64,000 nucleotides of DNA from JAENVT01 sp963773085 (lineage in GTDB: Bacteria; Actinomycetota; Acidimicrobiia; Acidimicrobiales; Ilumatobacteraceae), in contig CAVYZS010000018.1 in the NCBI GenBank assembly GCA_963773085.1, positions 803,748 to 867,747 on the forward strand, written 5' to 3'. The position numbers and the translations under genes are program-made. Numbering within the stretch: position 1 is the stretch's first letter; each line of letters opens with the position of its first letter. Positions 1-7,588 of this stretch are shown one piece after another. The notes beneath the pieces were generated by a model. The model ran no database searches and was not told where the DNA came from. It saw only the letters and a program-made list of their open reading frames with translations.

Positions 1-1
1 C

Positions 2-64
2 CAGGCTGTTGCCGCAACGCTCGACTCCGAGCTCGCCGCGATGACCCCGGAGTACGCCGAATAA
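2..64 (+). CDS. 3' end of an unidentified gene (partial)
   Basis: The window opens inside a reading frame whose last 20 codons read through to a TAA stop ending at 64. The visible tail is acidic (ends ...MTPEYAE) and has the composition of a real coding end. The next gene begins two bases after the stop, so the two are probably co-transcribed and translationally coupled. Too little is present to assign a family. Confidence 0.5.
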   Translation, partial: QAVAATLDSELAAMTPEYAE

Positions 65-66
65 CC

Positions 67-1530
67 ATGCCTCCCGAGGCGGTGCCATCCCGAGTGCTCG
101 TGCTCGGCTGTGGCTCGGTAGCCCAGTGCACGGTTCCGTTGCTGATCCGCGATCTGGCAATCGATCCGCAACGCATCACGATCGTCGACATGGTCGACAA
201 CCGCGCCCGAGTGGCCGATTCCATCGCCCTCGGTGTGACGTTCCAACAGGATCAGGTGACGCCTGACAACCTCGACGCCTTCCTGTCGGCCAGGGTCGGG
301 CCCGGTGACCTCCTGCTCGATCTGGCGTGGAACATCGACAATTCGACGATCCTGCAGTGGTGTCGCGACAATGGCGTGCGCTACCTGAACACGAGTGTCG
401 AGGTATGGGACCCGTACGACGACATGGCCTCGACCCCTCCGCTCGACCGAACGCTGTACGCCCGGCACATGGACCTGCGCAGGATGATCGCCCGCTGGGG
501 CGACAACAGCGGCGCAACGGCAGTGCTCGAACACGGCGCCAATCCCGGCCTGGTCAGCCACTTCACCAAGCAAGCACTCACCGAGATCGCAGCCCGCATG
601 TTGCACGATGGCATCGCGACCAACGCCGCCCCACTGGAGCGTGCGCTGGCCGACGAGTCATACGGTGCGTTGGCGATGCTCACCGGCACGAAGGTGATCC
701 ACGTTGCCGAACGGGACTCGCAGATCACCAATCTCCCCAAAGAGGTCGACGAGTTCGTCAACACGTGGTCCGTCGACGGCTTCTACGAAGAAGGCATTGC
801 TCCGGCCGAACTGGGTTGGGGCACCCACGAGAAGCGGCTGCCGCCGAACGGCCACGTTCACCACGGTTTCGGGCCGTGCAACCAGATCTGCATCGCCCGC
901 CCTGGAATGGAGACCTGGGTGCGTTCGTGGGTCCCGTCGGGTGAGATTCACGGCATGGTCATTCGCCATGGCGAGGCCCTGACGATCAGCGATCACCTCA
1001 CCGTGTGGGGCGACGACGGCAACCCGATCTACCGGCCGACGGTGCACTACGCGTACTGTCCGTCCGACGTGGCCGTCAGCAGCGTCCTCGAACTACGGAT
1101 GCGCAACTGGAAGATGCAGACCCGGCAGCGAATCCTCAACGACGAGATCATCAGCGGTGCCGACGAACTCGGTGTGCTGTTGATGGGCCATCCGTACCGG
1201 TCATGGTGGACGGGTTCGTTGTTGTCGATCGACCAAGCCAGAGCCGTCGTCGGCCACCAGAGCGCAACGACCTTGCAGGTTGCCGGCTCGATCATCGCCA
1301 CGGTCACGTGGATGATCGAGCATCCCAACGCCGGAGTGTGTGTGCCCGACGATCTGCCGTGGCGCGACGTGCTGAGGGTCGCGTCGCGCTATCTGGGAAC
1401 GATGCACTCGGCACCCGCCGACTGGGATCCGCTGACAACTCGCAACGACCTGTTCCCCGGTTTCGCCAACGACGCCGACGGCGTCGACCGCGCCGACCCG
1501 TGGCAGTTCAGCAACTTTCTCGTCGCCTAG
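67..1530 (+). CDS. Homospermidine synthase
   Basis: A 487-residue protein of the usual length for bacterial homospermidine synthase, a cytoplasmic NAD-dependent enzyme that joins aminobutyl units (putrescine, or spermidine plus putrescine) to make homospermidine. The N terminus is a Rossmann nucleotide-binding motif (VLGCGSVAQC, about residues 11-20), as in the saccharopine dehydrogenase-like fold. The stretch around NTSVEVWDPYDD and the later EHGANPGLVSHF (about 155-166) are typical of the family. The ATG lies two bases after the preceding stop, so it is at least second in an operon. It suggests polyamine metabolism, but no decarboxylase is visible in the window. Assignment rests on recognised family motifs. 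Confidence 0.85.
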   Translation: MPPEAVPSRVLVLGCGSVAQCTVPLLIRDLAIDPQRITIVDMVDNRARVADSIALGVTFQQDQVTPDNLDAFLSARVGPGDLLLDLAWNIDNSTILQWCRDNGVRYLNTSVEVWDPYDDMASTPPLDRTLYARHMDLRRMIARWGDNSGATAVLEHGANPGLVSHFTKQALTEIAARMLHDGIATNAAPLERALADESYGALAMLTGTKVIHVAERDSQITNLPKEVDEFVNTWSVDGFYEEGIAPAELGWGTHEKRLPPNGHVHHGFGPCNQICIARPGMETWVRSWVPSGEIHGMVIRHGEALTISDHLTVWGDDGNPIYRPTVHYAYCPSDVAVSSVLELRMRNWKMQTRQRILNDEIISGADELGVLLMGHPYRSWWTGSLLSIDQARAVVGHQSATTLQVAGSIIATVTWMIEHPNAGVCVPDDLPWRDVLRVASRYLGTMHSAPADWDPLTTRNDLFPGFANDADGVDRADPWQFSNFLVA

Positions 1531-1571
1531 CGGCGTTGACAATGGCGGAGATAGCAGGCAGACTGAGAGCG

Positions 1572-1607
1572 ATGTCCGCCGCTCGCACCCTTCTTCTGCT
1601 TATGTAG
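1572..1607 (+). CDS. leuL: leuA leader peptide, 11 residues with four consecutive Leu codons
   Basis: A very short frame reads M-S-A-A-R-T-L-L-L-L-M-stop between the homospermidine synthase gene and leuA. Four adjacent leucine codons (CTT CTT CTG CTT, 1590-1601) sit just before the stop, and the stop codon is the first base triplet overlapping a strong hairpin. A terminator-like structure follows and then leuA. This is the architecture of a ribosome-mediated attenuator: scarcity of charged tRNA-Leu would stall the ribosome on the Leu run and change downstream folding. Leader-peptide control of leuA is known in other actinobacteria; here it is inferred from sequence. Confidence 0.72.
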   Translation: MSAARTLLLLM

Positions 1608-1635
1608 GGCAAGCGCCACATATTCGCGCTTGCCC
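1607..1635 (+). promoter_or_regulatory. leuA leader hairpin overlapping the leader peptide stop
   Basis: GGGCAAGCG (1607-1615) pairs perfectly with CGCTTGCCC (1627-1635), giving a 9-bp stem with an 11-nt loop. The 5' arm begins inside the TAG of the leader peptide, so a ribosome at the stop, or stalled on the Leu codons just upstream, would control whether this stem forms. It does not overlap the following terminator stem, so the exact antiterminator pairing is not resolved by eye. Confidence 0.65.
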
Positions 1636-1637
1636 GC

Positions 1638-1670
1638 ACCCCCGCCGATCGGCCGGGGGGTCCTTCATTT
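1638..1670 (+). terminator. Attenuator terminator upstream of leuA
   Basis: ACCCCC (1638-1643) pairs with GGGGGT (1656-1661), and an inner GCC/GGC stem closes a GATC loop, with a two-base bulge between. A T-rich tract (TCCTTCATTT) follows. This is a convincing intrinsic terminator about 50 nt ahead of the leuA start and downstream of the leader peptide, as expected for transcription attenuation. Confidence 0.65.
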
Positions 1671-1716
1671 TTCAAGTCGTTTCGCCCATCCGCACGTGCT
1701 CCACAGAAAGCCAGCC

Positions 1717-3402
1717 ATGTCTCCGCAACCAGTCACCCCGAAGCCCATGAAGTTCGACAAGTACAAGCCGTTCGTGCCGGTCGTGCTCCATGACCGCACC
1801 TGGCCCAATGTGGTCATCGACAAGGCCCCGCTGTGGTGCAGCGTCGATCTTCGTGACGGCAATCAGGCCCTGATCGATCCGATGGACCCGCAACGCAAGA
1901 GACACATGTTCGAGGCCCTGGTGAAGATGGGTTTCAAGGAGATCGAAGTCGGATTTCCGTCGGCAAGCCAGCCTGACTACGACTTCGTCCGTCAACTCAT
2001 CGAAGAAGATCTGATCCCCGATGATGTCGAGATCCAGGTGCTCGTGCAATGCCGACCGGAATTGATCGAGCGCACGTACGAATGCCTGCAGGGCGCGTCC
2101 CGGGCGATCGTGCACTTCTACAACTCGACCAACCCGCTGCAGCGCGAGGTGGTGTTCGGACTCGACATGGACGGCATCGTCGACATCGCGGTCAACGCGG
2201 CAAAGCTGTGCCGCAAACTCGAGCAGACAATGGGGCGTACCGAGATTCGATACGAGTATTCGCCCGAGAGCTTCACCCTCACCGAGCCAGAATTCGCCAT
2301 CCGAATCTGCGAGGCGGTGATGGACGTGGTCGAGCCCACCCCCGAGAAGCCGCTGATCGTCAACCTGCCGGCCACGGTGGAGTGCTACACGCCCAACGTC
2401 TACGGCGACGTGATCGAGTGGTTCGGTAGATCCATCCGCAACCGCGATTCGGTCGTCATCAGCCTGCATCCCCACAACGATCGTGGTTGTGCCGTCGCCG
2501 CTGCCGAGTTCGGGGTGATGGCCGGCGCCGACCGCGTCGAGGGAACGCTGTTCGGCAACGGCGAGCGAACCGGCAACGTCGACATCGTCAACCTGGCGAT
2601 GAATCTGTTCAGCAACGGTGTCGACCCCGAACTCGACATCACCGACATCGACGCCCTTCGTCGCGTCGCCGAATACTGCAATCGCCTGCCGGTGCACCCG
2701 CGCCATCCGTACGCCGGCGATCTCGTCTACACAGCATTCAGCGGCAGCCACCAAGATGCGATCAAGAAGGGGTTCGAGGCACTACCCGACGACTACGACC
2801 GATGGGGCGTGCCGTACCTGCCGATCGATCCGAAACATGTCGGACGTTCGTATGAAGCGGTTATCCGTGTCAACTCGCAGTCGGGCAAGGGTGGAGTTGC
2901 CTACATGATGAAGTCCGAGCATGGATTCGAGTTGCCGCGACGGCTGCAGATCGAGTTCTCCAAGACCATCCAACACATCACCGAGGATTCCGGCACCGAG
3001 ATCAGTCCGGTCGTGATGTGGGAGGCGTTCCAGCAGCACTACCTGCCGACCGAACCACGGTTCCGCCTCAACAGCCACGAGTTGCGCAGTGACTCGGCCA
3101 CCGGTCGCACGTCGATCACTGCCCAGTTGGTGGTCGACGGTGCGCCGGTGACGATCGTCGGCGAGGGCAACGGGCCGATCGATGCGTTCGTCCACGCCCT
3201 CCGCGATGGAGTCGATGCTGACCTGAACGTGCTCGACTACGCCGAACACGCAATCGGGCAGGGCTCCGAGGCAAACGCCGTCGCCTACGTCGAAACATCC
3301 GAGCCGGACGGCGTCGTGTTGTGGGGCGTCGGAGTCGACCCCAACATCATCACCGCGTCACTGAGGGCGGTATTGAACGCTCACGAACGGCATCGGTTGT
3401 AA
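1717..3402 (+). CDS. leuA: 2-isopropylmalate synthase
   Basis: Catalyses the first committed step of leucine synthesis, condensing acetyl-CoA with 2-oxoisovalerate. The 561-residue length fits the long actinobacterial LeuA class. The catalytic TIM-barrel signature LRDGNQ is at residues 45-50, the metal-binding LHPHNDRG motif lies mid-protein, and the C-terminal portion resembles the LeuA allosteric (leucine feedback) domain. I place the start at ATG 1717; an in-frame codon at 1630 lies inside the leader hairpin and is unlikely to be used. Expression is probably controlled by the leader peptide and terminator at 1572-1670. Confidence 0.93.
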   Translation: MSPQPVTPKPMKFDKYKPFVPVVLHDRTWPNVVIDKAPLWCSVDLRDGNQALIDPMDPQRKRHMFEALVKMGFKEIEVGFPSASQPDYDFVRQLIEEDLIPDDVEIQVLVQCRPELIERTYECLQGASRAIVHFYNSTNPLQREVVFGLDMDGIVDIAVNAAKLCRKLEQTMGRTEIRYEYSPESFTLTEPEFAIRICEAVMDVVEPTPEKPLIVNLPATVECYTPNVYGDVIEWFGRSIRNRDSVVISLHPHNDRGCAVAAAEFGVMAGADRVEGTLFGNGERTGNVDIVNLAMNLFSNGVDPELDITDIDALRRVAEYCNRLPVHPRHPYAGDLVYTAFSGSHQDAIKKGFEALPDDYDRWGVPYLPIDPKHVGRSYEAVIRVNSQSGKGGVAYMMKSEHGFELPRRLQIEFSKTIQHITEDSGTEISPVVMWEAFQQHYLPTEPRFRLNSHELRSDSATGRTSITAQLVVDGAPVTIVGEGNGPIDAFVHALRDGVDADLNVLDYAEHAIGQGSEANAVAYVETSEPDGVVLWGVGVDPNIITASLRAVLNAHERHRL

Positions 3403-3413
3403 AGTCACTGCTC

Positions 3414-3566
3414 ATGATGCGTTGGCTACAGCGATTGTTCTGGCTCGGTGTGTTCATGGGTGCCGGTTATGGCGCTTATCAGGCTTGGACAGCGACGACA
3501 ATCGCCCGCCGCAACCGCAACGTCGCAGTCTCCGACGACATGGCCACCGCTGCCGACAAGCCATGA
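3414..3566 (+). CDS. Small single-pass membrane protein (50 aa)
   Basis: Begins at one of two adjacent ATG codons shortly after leuA. The product has a short basic start, one hydrophobic helix (about residues 5-22, LFWLGVFMGAGYGAYQAW) and a short basic then acidic tail. No family recognised. It ends 7 bases before the next small gene, and the pair looks like a two-gene unit. The reading is supported by the clean amphipathic layout and spacing rather than homology. Confidence 0.5.
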   Translation: MMRWLQRLFWLGVFMGAGYGAYQAWTATTIARRNRNVAVSDDMATAADKP

Positions 3567-3573
3567 CGGCGAG

Positions 3574-3768
3574 ATGGTCGCTTCCGCCCCGCGCTGGGTG
3601 TCTCCGGTCGACGGTGACTGCCCCGATGGCTACCCGGTGAAGGCGAACGAAAACTCCAGGATCTACCACGTGCCCGGTGGGCGGTTCTACGCTCGCACCG
3701 TCGCAGAGCGCTGCTACGCCAACGCCGACGACGCGGTTGCCGACGGCTATCGTCCGGCGAAGGCATGA
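3574..3768 (+). CDS. Small sunset-domain-like protein (64 aa)
   Basis: ATG at 3574. The C-terminal 45 residues match a short conserved actinobacterial module: a Cys followed by a YPVKAN-like stretch, then YHVPGGRFYART, a second Cys, and a terminal GYRP (compare CP-G-(Y/F)P-(V/I)K-(G/A)N ... YH-PGG-FY-RT ... C). This module, often called the sunset domain, is usually found at the end of small or membrane proteins; its function is not known to me. The two Cys could be a metal or disulfide pair. It sits in tandem with a small membrane protein and just upstream of a ferredoxin. Confidence 0.65.
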   Translation: MVASAPRWVSPVDGDCPDGYPVKANENSRIYHVPGGRFYARTVAERCYANADDAVADGYRPAKA

Positions 3769-3798
3769 GTCGCCAATGATGCAGGAGACGTACAAGCT

Positions 3799-3990
3799 AT
3801 GAGAGTCATCGTGGATTTCGATGTGTGTGCGTCGACCGGCTCGTGCATGCAGGTTTGCCCTGAGGTGTTCGAAGTGCGCAGCGACGGATTCCTGTACATC
3901 CTCCAGGAAGAACCAGGGGAAGAACTGCGCGACAAAGTCACGCAGGCCGCAGACCTGTGCCCCACTGGAGCGATCACTCTCGAGGACTAG
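3799..3990 (+). CDS. [3Fe-4S] ferredoxin, small P450-partner type
   Basis: A 63-residue ferredoxin. Cys10, Cys16 and Cys20 form a CxxTxxCxxxC arrangement and a fourth cluster residue lies in the C-terminal CPTGAI motif (Cys about 54). The residue equivalent to the second Cys of a [4Fe-4S] motif is Thr, which indicates a [3Fe-4S] cluster. Such proteins commonly donate electrons to cytochromes P450, but no P450 is in the window. Length and the acidic C-terminal tail fit the family. Its possible link to the redox cassette that follows is speculative. Confidence 0.85.
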   Translation: MRVIVDFDVCASTGSCMQVCPEVFEVRSDGFLYILQEEPGEELRDKVTQAADLCPTGAITLED

Positions 3991-4014
3991 CGCGTTCGGG
4001 GTTACGTCCAGGTC

Positions 4015-4134
4015 TTGAGAAAACCTTGTCTCACCTGCGACGCCGCGCTCCCGATACCTTTCACGCGCACCAGGACCAAACCAATCGAGGTCTTAGGACG
4101 TGTCATTGCAGAACGATGACAGAAAGGTGTCGCC
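4015..4134 (+). promoter_or_regulatory. Upstream region of first tether gene, copy 1 of a duplicated module
   Basis: Contains TTGAGA at 4015-4020 and GACGTGTCATT at 4097-4107, followed by an AACGATGAC block and AAAGG as the ribosome-binding site. The same elements recur with nearly identical spacing before the second tether gene (4780-4900). Conservation outside coding sequence suggests shared promoter and 5' UTR signals. The transcription start is not identified. Confidence 0.5.
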
Positions 4135-4659
4135 TTGGAACGTCGACTCGCAATCACCTACGCAGTATCAGCGACCGCAACCCTCAGCTTTGCCTGTGTG
4201 GCGATAGCAACCGCCGGCGGCGGGCTCTTCGTGGAGGCCGCCCCGAACTCGAATCCCGGTGTGAAAAGGGTTGAGCAGATCGACGACATCATCGTCATTC
4301 ATTCCCCGACGACGTCAGTCGCGCCTCCCCCGACGGAGGTCATCGCAGTCGACCCGATGTCGGCACTCACCGCGGCGCTTCCGCTCGTAGCTGAACCTGC
4401 CCCTGCTCCGGCTCCCGCCCCGGCTCCCGCTCCGGCACCACCCAAGTCGCCGACGCGGGCCGCTGCACCTGCACCAGCACCTGCACCTGCACCAGCACCG
4501 GCTCCCGCCCCGGCTCCGACGCACAAGCGGGCACCGGACCCGGCACCCGAAACGACCATAGGCAACCACCCGACGACCGAGCCTGCTCCGGCAACGACCG
4601 ATGGTCACCGGTCACACGATGATGATGACGACGACGAGCACGAACCGGGCGACGACTGA
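4135..4659 (+). CDS. Membrane-anchored Pro/Ala-rich tether protein (first paralog)
   Basis: 174 residues, TTG start preceded by AAAGG. Layout: short basic N terminus (MERRLAITY), one hydrophobic segment (about residues 8-33), a conserved juxtamembrane motif (IDDIIVIHSPTT), two Ala-Pro repeat stalks, and a C-terminal His/Asp-rich tail with a run of Asp residues. The N-terminal 50 residues are closely similar to the gene at 4901, so the two are tandem duplicates. No enzymatic domain is present. The likely role is an exported, membrane-tethered extended protein; the Asp/His tail could bind metal, which is inference only. Confidence 0.7.
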   Translation: MERRLAITYAVSATATLSFACVAIATAGGGLFVEAAPNSNPGVKRVEQIDDIIVIHSPTTSVAPPPTEVIAVDPMSALTAALPLVAEPAPAPAPAPAPAPAPPKSPTRAAAPAPAPAPAPAPAPAPAPTHKRAPDPAPETTIGNHPTTEPAPATTDGHRSHDDDDDDEHEPGDD

Positions 4660-4776
4660 CACACAATGGCATGGACACGGTCGAACCCACGTTCGAAGTG
4701 CCGACGGAAGCGTCATCACATCGACATCGGATCGTCCGGTCGGCGGCATCCCCGCAAAAGCCCTGCCAGAAGCCCA

Positions 4777-4900
4777 TTCTTGACAAGAACTTGCTGGAGC
4801 TGGGGTGACGCGATGCCGATAGACGAATGTGACCTAGGCCCAAACCTCTTGGTGACCTAAGACGTGTCATTACGAAACGATGACGAAAGGGTGATGGTTT
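4777..4900 (+). promoter_or_regulatory. Upstream region of second tether gene, copy 2 of the duplicated module
   Basis: The 241-base gap after the first tether gene holds a perfect 13-bp palindrome TTCTTGACAAGAA (4777-4789) that includes a consensus-like TTGACA (4780-4785). GACGTGTCATT is at 4861-4871, then AACGATGAC and AAAGGG before the GTG start. The distance from TTGA to the end of GACGTGTCATT differs by about one base between the two copies (4015-4107 versus 4780-4871). This looks like a duplicated promoter or UTR; the palindrome could be an operator. Confidence 0.5.
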
Positions 4901-5636
4901 GTGGAACGCCGACTAGCAATCACGTACACAGTCTCAGCCACAGCCACACTCGGAATTGCCTGCATCGCAATCGCCGTCGTCGGCGGAGGCCTCTTCGCCA
5001 GCGCTGCTCCGGGCGTCGCCGTCGGCGGTAAGCAGGTCGAGATCATCGATGACTACATCGTCCTTCATTCCTCCACGACCTTGGCAGCCGAGGTCGCCGC
5101 GCCCGACACCGCTTCTGCACCCACTTCGTCGGTCTTCACCAACGGTGCGTCACCACAGACTGCTTTGTTCTCGCCTCGAAACCCAGCCGCTCCGGTCGGG
5201 ACTGCGGCAAGCGCACCGGCCGCAGCGCAGCCCGAGTCACCGACAACAGCGCCGACCATGCCTCCCAGCACCAACCGCAGCACCAACCGCAGCACCAACC
5301 GCAGCACCAACCGCAGCACCAACCGCAGCGCCGACACCGACACCCGCCAGCGCACCGACGATGTCCCCAGCGCCGGCGCCCGCCCCCGGTACGACCGCCG
5401 CACCAGCGGCGGCTCCGCGGACGACCGCCGCGCCCGCAACGACCGCCGCGCCCACAACATCCGCCGCGCCCACAACGTCGGCGCCCAAACCAACACCGAC
5501 CACGGCTCCCGCCGCCGCCGCACCGGCCGGGGTTCGTATTCCGAAAGATTGGCCGAAAGACAAGCCGATCCCACCGATCCCCGCCGGATGCCAGCAACCA
5601 CAGCTCGAAGACAATGGAGTTTGGAACTGCCAATGA
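4901..5636 (+). CDS. Membrane-anchored Pro/Ala/Thr-rich tether protein (second paralog), frameshifted
   Basis: GTG start. The N terminus (MERRLAITYTVSATATL, membrane segment, then IDDYIVLHSSTT) is a clear duplicate of the 4135 gene. The frame from 4901 gives sensible sequence to about 5266, after which the +1 frame does: an Ala-Pro-Thr stalk, then a compact C terminus containing RIPKDWPKDKPIPPIP and two Cys, ending at TGA 5634-5636. Removing one C from CCTCCCA (5261-5267) joins the halves into about 244 residues. The stop overlaps the ATG of the next gene as ATGA. The unshifted frame instead yields low-complexity Arg/Asn-rich sequence and runs artificially into the next genes. Confidence 0.6.
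5269..5328 (+). repeat. Five perfect 12-bp tandem repeats (CACCAACCGCAG)
   Basis: CACCAACCGCAG occurs five times head to tail. In the presumed correct frame it encodes repeated Ala-Pro-Thr-Ala in the stalk of the second tether protein. Because the unit is four codons, copy-number change would lengthen or shorten the stalk without shifting frame. Confidence 0.9.
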
Positions 5637-6671
5637 ACGACCTCAACGAACAGCAACTTGCCAGGCTGGCTAAATTGAGCAAGCGCAACCCCACGACCTC
5701 AGCTGCTGCACCAGTCGCCACGACGGCAGCCCAGCCGGCACCGCTTCTGACAGCCCAGCCGGCGCCACTGGCGACAGCCCCGCCGGCACCACTCCCGACG
5801 CCGGGTCAGGCGATCTCTGCGCCCTGGAGCCCGCCGGCAAGCGCACCCGTCGCCGCCAAGATCGTCATCGAACGAGCGGACACTGCCACCGTCCCGGTCA
5901 TCGACCGACACACCAGTGTCTGGCTGTTCGGTAACCGCCGCCGGCACGTTGCCGCGGCCGGACGTATCCTCGCCACCGGGTTGGCAACGTCGGCCTTCCT
6001 GGGCACCATCGCGTCACTCGCGACGGCCGACGCCAGGGCCCTCGAGGCCCAGCAGGCCGACGCGGCTCCGCCGACCACTTTGCTGGAGACAATCCATCGA
6101 GTGGTCTACGTCGACGAGTTCGGCAACCCCATCGCCCCGCCCACCACTCTCGCTCCGCTCGACACCAGTGCCACCACGACGACCATTGCTGCCGTCGTCG
6201 ATCCGACGGCTGTGGTCGATCCGCTGGCAGCGACGACGACGGCCGCCACCGTGGCTCCGCTGGCCGGTGCTCCGGCAGCAGCACCCGCAGCAGCACCCGC
6301 CGCAGCGGCAACGAAGCCAACGGCCGCACCCCCAGGGGCACCAGCACCAGCCCCAGCCCCGGCACCGGCACCGGGACCAGCACCCGCACCCGCACCAGGT
6401 CCGGCTCCGGCTCCGGCCCCGGCCCCGGCTCCAGCACCCGCCCCGGGACCGGCACCCGCCCCGGCCCCGGCACCGGCACCGGCACCGGCACCGGCTCCCG
6501 CACCCGCTCCGGCTCCAGCCCCGGCACCAGCCCCGGCACCCGCACCCGCACCCGCACCCGCACCCGCACCCGCACCCGCACCCGCACCCGCTCCAGCCCC
6601 GGCACCGCGCACCCGCACCCGCACCAGCCCCGGCACCCACACCGCCCCCCTGCACGGGAAGTGGATGCTGA
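5633..6671 (+). CDS. Pro/Ala-rich single-pass membrane protein, frameshifted near its end
   Basis: Starts at an ATG overlapping the stop of the preceding gene. Order of parts: polar N terminus (MNDLNEQQLARLAKLSKRN), a short Pro/Ala segment, a basic patch (GNRRRHVAAAGR), one hydrophobic helix (about residues 110-130), the motif HRVVYVDEFGNPI, a Thr/Ala segment, and a long Ala-Pro repeat. Near 6606 the repeat continues only in the +1 frame, ending in a Pro-rich tail with Cys-Thr-Gly-Ser-Gly-Cys before TGA 6669-6671. One extra base explains the shift; the rebuilt length is about 345 residues. The paired C-terminal Cys resembles the two-Cys end of the previous protein. Function unknown. Confidence 0.55.
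6340..6650 (+). repeat. Long Ala-Pro coding low-complexity tract
   Basis: About 300 bases of degenerate GC-rich hexamer repeats (variants of GCACCC and GCCCCG) encoding an almost uninterrupted Ala-Pro stalk. All frames stay open, which explains the long spurious frames on both strands here. Such tracts are error-prone in sequencing and unstable in replication. Confidence 0.85.
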
Positions 6672-7588
6672 CCCAAGCGGTGCCCGAGGAACGCACATGG
6701 CATCGGTCGACCGCCCGAGTCATGGGGTCTCCGAGCGAGATTCTGATCGACGGTCCGGTCGACCTGGTTCGGCTTGGGTTTTCCCGGTTGCGACAACTCG
6801 AACGGACGTGGAGCCGCTTTCTTCCCGATAGCGAGCTCAATCGTCTGCAGGCATGGCGGGGCGACTGGCTGGAGTGCAGCGACGACCTCGTTGCTGCACT
6901 CCAGTGGTGCTTTCAGATGTACGCCGAGACCCACGGACTGTTCGATCCGACCATTCGGATCAGCCTCGAACAGCTCGGATACGACCGCACGTTCGCGGAC
7001 ATCGTCGAGCAGTCGAGCCGGCCGATCGACGAACCCGCACCTGTCCCGGCGTCAGGCCTCGACGGCCTCCAACTTTCCGACAACTGGGCACGCCTGACAC
7101 CAGGTTTGTCGATCGATCTCGGTGGGATCGGCAAGGGACTCGCGGCCGACATGGTCGCCGACGAACTGATCGCTGCCGGAGCCAACTCGGCGTATGTCAG
7201 CCTGGGAGGCGACATCCACGCCGCCGGGGAACCGGTCGACGAACGAGGTTGGAGAGTGCCACTCCTCCACCCGATGACCGGCGAAGCGGTCGATCACCAC
7301 ATGCTGTTCTCCGGCGCACTCGTCATGAGCACGGTGGCGCTGCGGCGTTGGAGGCGTGGCGACGCCGAGTTCCATCACATCATCGACCCCCGTTCGGGTG
7401 CTCCCGCCGATACCGATCTCATCGCCGTCGCGGTCGCCACTCAGAGCGCAGCCCGCGGCGAGGCACTCGCCAAGGCGGCGATCATCGCCGGTAGCATCGA
7501 TGGTGCCGTCCTGCTTCGCTCGGCGGATGTGAAAGCCTGGATGATCAGCGATGATCGCGTTCACACTGTTCAGGAGTCCGACCAATGA
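6665..7588 (+). CDS. apbE: ApbE-family FAD:protein FMN transferase
   Basis: Attaches FMN covalently to a Thr or Ser of target proteins, using FAD, usually at the outer face of the membrane. Recognised by MGSPSEI near the N terminus, SRFLPDSELNRL, GLFDPTI, the IDLGGIGKGLAADMV motif, VSLGGDIHAAG, and HHIIDPRSGAPA with Mg-binding residues near the C terminus. The ATG at 6665 overlaps the stop of the upstream gene and gives 307 residues, the normal family length. No signal peptide is evident, which is atypical for secreted ApbE. The gene overlaps the next by four bases. An FMN-binding target domain is not seen in the window, so the substrate is unknown. Confidence 0.85.
   Translation: MLTQAVPEERTWHRSTARVMGSPSEILIDGPVDLVRLGFSRLRQLERTWSRFLPDSELNRLQAWRGDWLECSDDLVAALQWCFQMYAETHGLFDPTIRISLEQLGYDRTFADIVEQSSRPIDEPAPVPASGLDGLQLSDNWARLTPGLSIDLGGIGKGLAADMVADELIAAGANSAYVSLGGDIHAAGEPVDERGWRVPLLHPMTGEAVDHHMLFSGALVMSTVALRRWRRGDAEFHHIIDPRSGAPADTDLIAVAVATQSAARGEALAKAAIIAGSIDGAVLLRSADVKAWMISDDRVHTVQESDQ

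Noticed and set aside
5269..5328. CRISPR array
   Set aside because: The repeats are contiguous 12-bp coding units with no spacers and no cas genes nearby.
6014..6934. Long Gly/Ala/Cys-rich minus-strand frames opposite the Pro/Ala tract
   Set aside because: They are the complement of Ala-Pro codons, with no start signals or family similarity.
4901..7588. One 895-residue tether-ApbE fusion protein
   Set aside because: Sequence between about 5268 and 5632 makes sense only in the +1 frame, where a natural C terminus and overlapping ATG occur; the same happens at 6606-6671. GC-rich repeats leave all frames open.
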